Source of the DNA: an uncultured cyanobacterium | GTDB lineage: Bacteria; Cyanobacteriota; Cyanobacteriia; PCC-6307; Cyanobiaceae | Reading direction: 5' to 3' | Assembly: GCA_903831165.1 (NCBI GenBank) | Contig: CAIKWV010000518.1 | Span: 1-5,553 of the forward strand | Length of the DNA stretch: 5,553 nt | Shown here: one piece after another, positions 4,808 through 5,553 of the stretch | How positions within the stretch are numbered: the first letter of the stretch is position 1 | How the letters are laid out: each line of letters starts with the position of its first letter | Notes under the pieces: model-generated | Database searches by the model: none | The model's input: only the letters and a program-made list of their open reading frames with translations | What the model was told of the DNA's origin: nothing | Program-made: the position numbers and the translations under genes

Positions 4808-5553
4808 ACCACCTCAGGCTCTGCAGCGCCGCCCTGGAAGGCAGCGGCCTCAGCCCGGCGCAGGTGAGCGAGCTGGCGGCGGTGGCGCGGCAGGCCGCCG
4901 AGGCCGGTGGCACCGTGCTGCGGCAGCACTACGGCCAGTTGGAGCGGATCCGTGAGAAGGGTCGGGCCGGGGATCTGGTGACCGAAGCCGATGAGGCCGC
5001 CGAGGCGGCCGTGCTGGCGGTGCTCGAACAGCAGACCCCTGGCCTCGGGATCCTGGCCGAAGAGAGTGGGCGCCGTCCGGGCTCCGGCGATCTGGAGTGG
5101 TGTGTCGATCCCCTCGATGGCACCACCAACTACGCCCACGGCTTCCCCTTCTTCGCCACGTCGGTCGGGCTCACCTGGCAGGGCTTGCCCCTGCTGGGCG
5201 CCCTGGCCGCGCCGGCGCTGGAGCAGTTCTTCTGGGCCGCCGCTGGCCAGGGGGCCTGGTGCAACGACCGGCGCCTGGCGATCAGCCGCTGCGAGCGCTT
5301 GGGGGATTCGCTGCTGGCCACGGGCTTCGCCTACGACCGCACCAGCCGGCTGGACAACAACTACGCCGAGTTCGCCTGGTTCACCCACCGCAGCCGCGGC
5401 GTGCGGCGGCCCGGAGCCGCCGCCGTGGATCTGGCCTTTGTCGCCGCCGGCCGACTTGATGGCTACTGGGAACGGGGCCTGTCCCCCTGGGATCTGGCCG
5501 CCGGCATCGTGCTGGTGGAGGAGGCCGGAGGCATCGTCAGCGACTACGCCGGC
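4804..5553 (+). CDS. suhB: Inositol monophosphatase family phosphatase (3' end outside window)
   Basis: Mg2+-dependent, Li+-sensitive-type phosphatase of the IMPase/SuhB family; 250 codons are visible and about 20 are likely missing at the right edge. The ATG at 4804 overlaps the ferredoxin stop by four bases. Metal-site residues are all present: Glu86 in ILAEESG, motif A WCVDPLDGTTNYAHG (99-113) with Asp102, Asp105 and Thr107, and motif B GLSPWDLAAGIVLVEEAGG (225-243) with Asp230. The N-terminal helix VSELAAVARQAAEAGG (21-36) is also family-typical. The preserved metal sites predict activity, but the substrate cannot be read from the sequence: members hydrolyse inositol phosphate, fructose-1,6-bisphosphate, histidinol phosphate or PAP, and E. 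coli SuhB also acts on rRNA transcription. In Synechocystis I recall an IMPase gene (sll1383) beside the Fed2 gene (sll1382), so the pairing appears conserved. Confidence 0.93.
   Translation, partial: MNHLRLCSAALEGSGLSPAQVSELAAVARQAAEAGGTVLRQHYGQLERIREKGRAGDLVTEADEAAEAAVLAVLEQQTPGLGILAEESGRRPGSGDLEWCVDPLDGTTNYAHGFPFFATSVGLTWQGLPLLGALAAPALEQFFWAAAGQGAWCNDRRLAISRCERLGDSLLATGFAYDRTSRLDNNYAEFAWFTHRSRGVRRPGAAAVDLAFVAAGRLDGYWERGLSPWDLAAGIVLVEEAGGIVSDYAG

Noticed and set aside
4735..5388. Minus-strand open frame (217 codons) antisense to the ferredoxin and phosphatase genes
   Set aside because: It spans two genes with intact catalytic motifs on the plus strand, and its translation is low-complexity Gly/Ala/Arg/Gln sequence typical of a shadow frame.

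Overview
The window looks like chromosome of a high-GC unicellular cyanobacterium, most likely a picocyanobacterium of the Synechococcus/Cyanobium type. Supporting signs are a plant/cyanobacterial-type ferredoxin of the Fed2/FdC2 family beside an inositol-monophosphatase-family gene, a PstB ending typical of cyanobacteria, CGATCG-rich (HIP1-like) octamers, start codons with pyrimidine-rich leaders and no Shine-Dalgarno site, and strong G/C preference at third codon positions. The assignment to genus is inference. No mobile element, CRISPR array or phage gene is visible.

Layout. Positions 1-608 (minus) are the N-terminal 202 codons of an Hsp70/DnaK paralogue that runs off the left edge. Positions 609-804 are a divergent promoter region holding a candidate Pho box (658-687). 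Positions 805-3656 (plus) are pstC, pstA and pstB, the two permeases and the ATPase of the high-affinity phosphate ABC transporter; pstS (binding protein) and phoU are absent from the window. Positions 3657-4238 are a gene-free convergent gap of about 580 bases with a few small inverted repeats and nothing I can name. Positions 4239-4361 (minus) hold tRNA-Ser(GGA) followed by a clear intrinsic terminator. Positions 4439-5553 (plus) are a two-gene unit: a Fed2/FdC2-type [2Fe-2S] ferredoxin, overlapping by four bases an inositol-monophosphatase-family phosphatase that runs off the right edge.

Function. PstC and PstA would form the membrane channel and PstB dimers the motor, importing phosphate delivered by a PstS encoded elsewhere; the Pho-box-like repeats suggest control by the PhoB/SphR response regulator under phosphate starvation. 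The shared control region raises the question whether the dnaK paralogue responds to the same signal. The ferredoxin-phosphatase pair looks translationally coupled, but no biochemical link between the two products is evident.

Most of this window is ordinary housekeeping and transport DNA. I did not find a convincing new system. The points most worth a second look are the Pho box in the dnaK/pstC divergent region, the extra cysteine and C-terminal extension of the ferredoxin with its coupled phosphatase, and the unexplained gap at 3657-4238.
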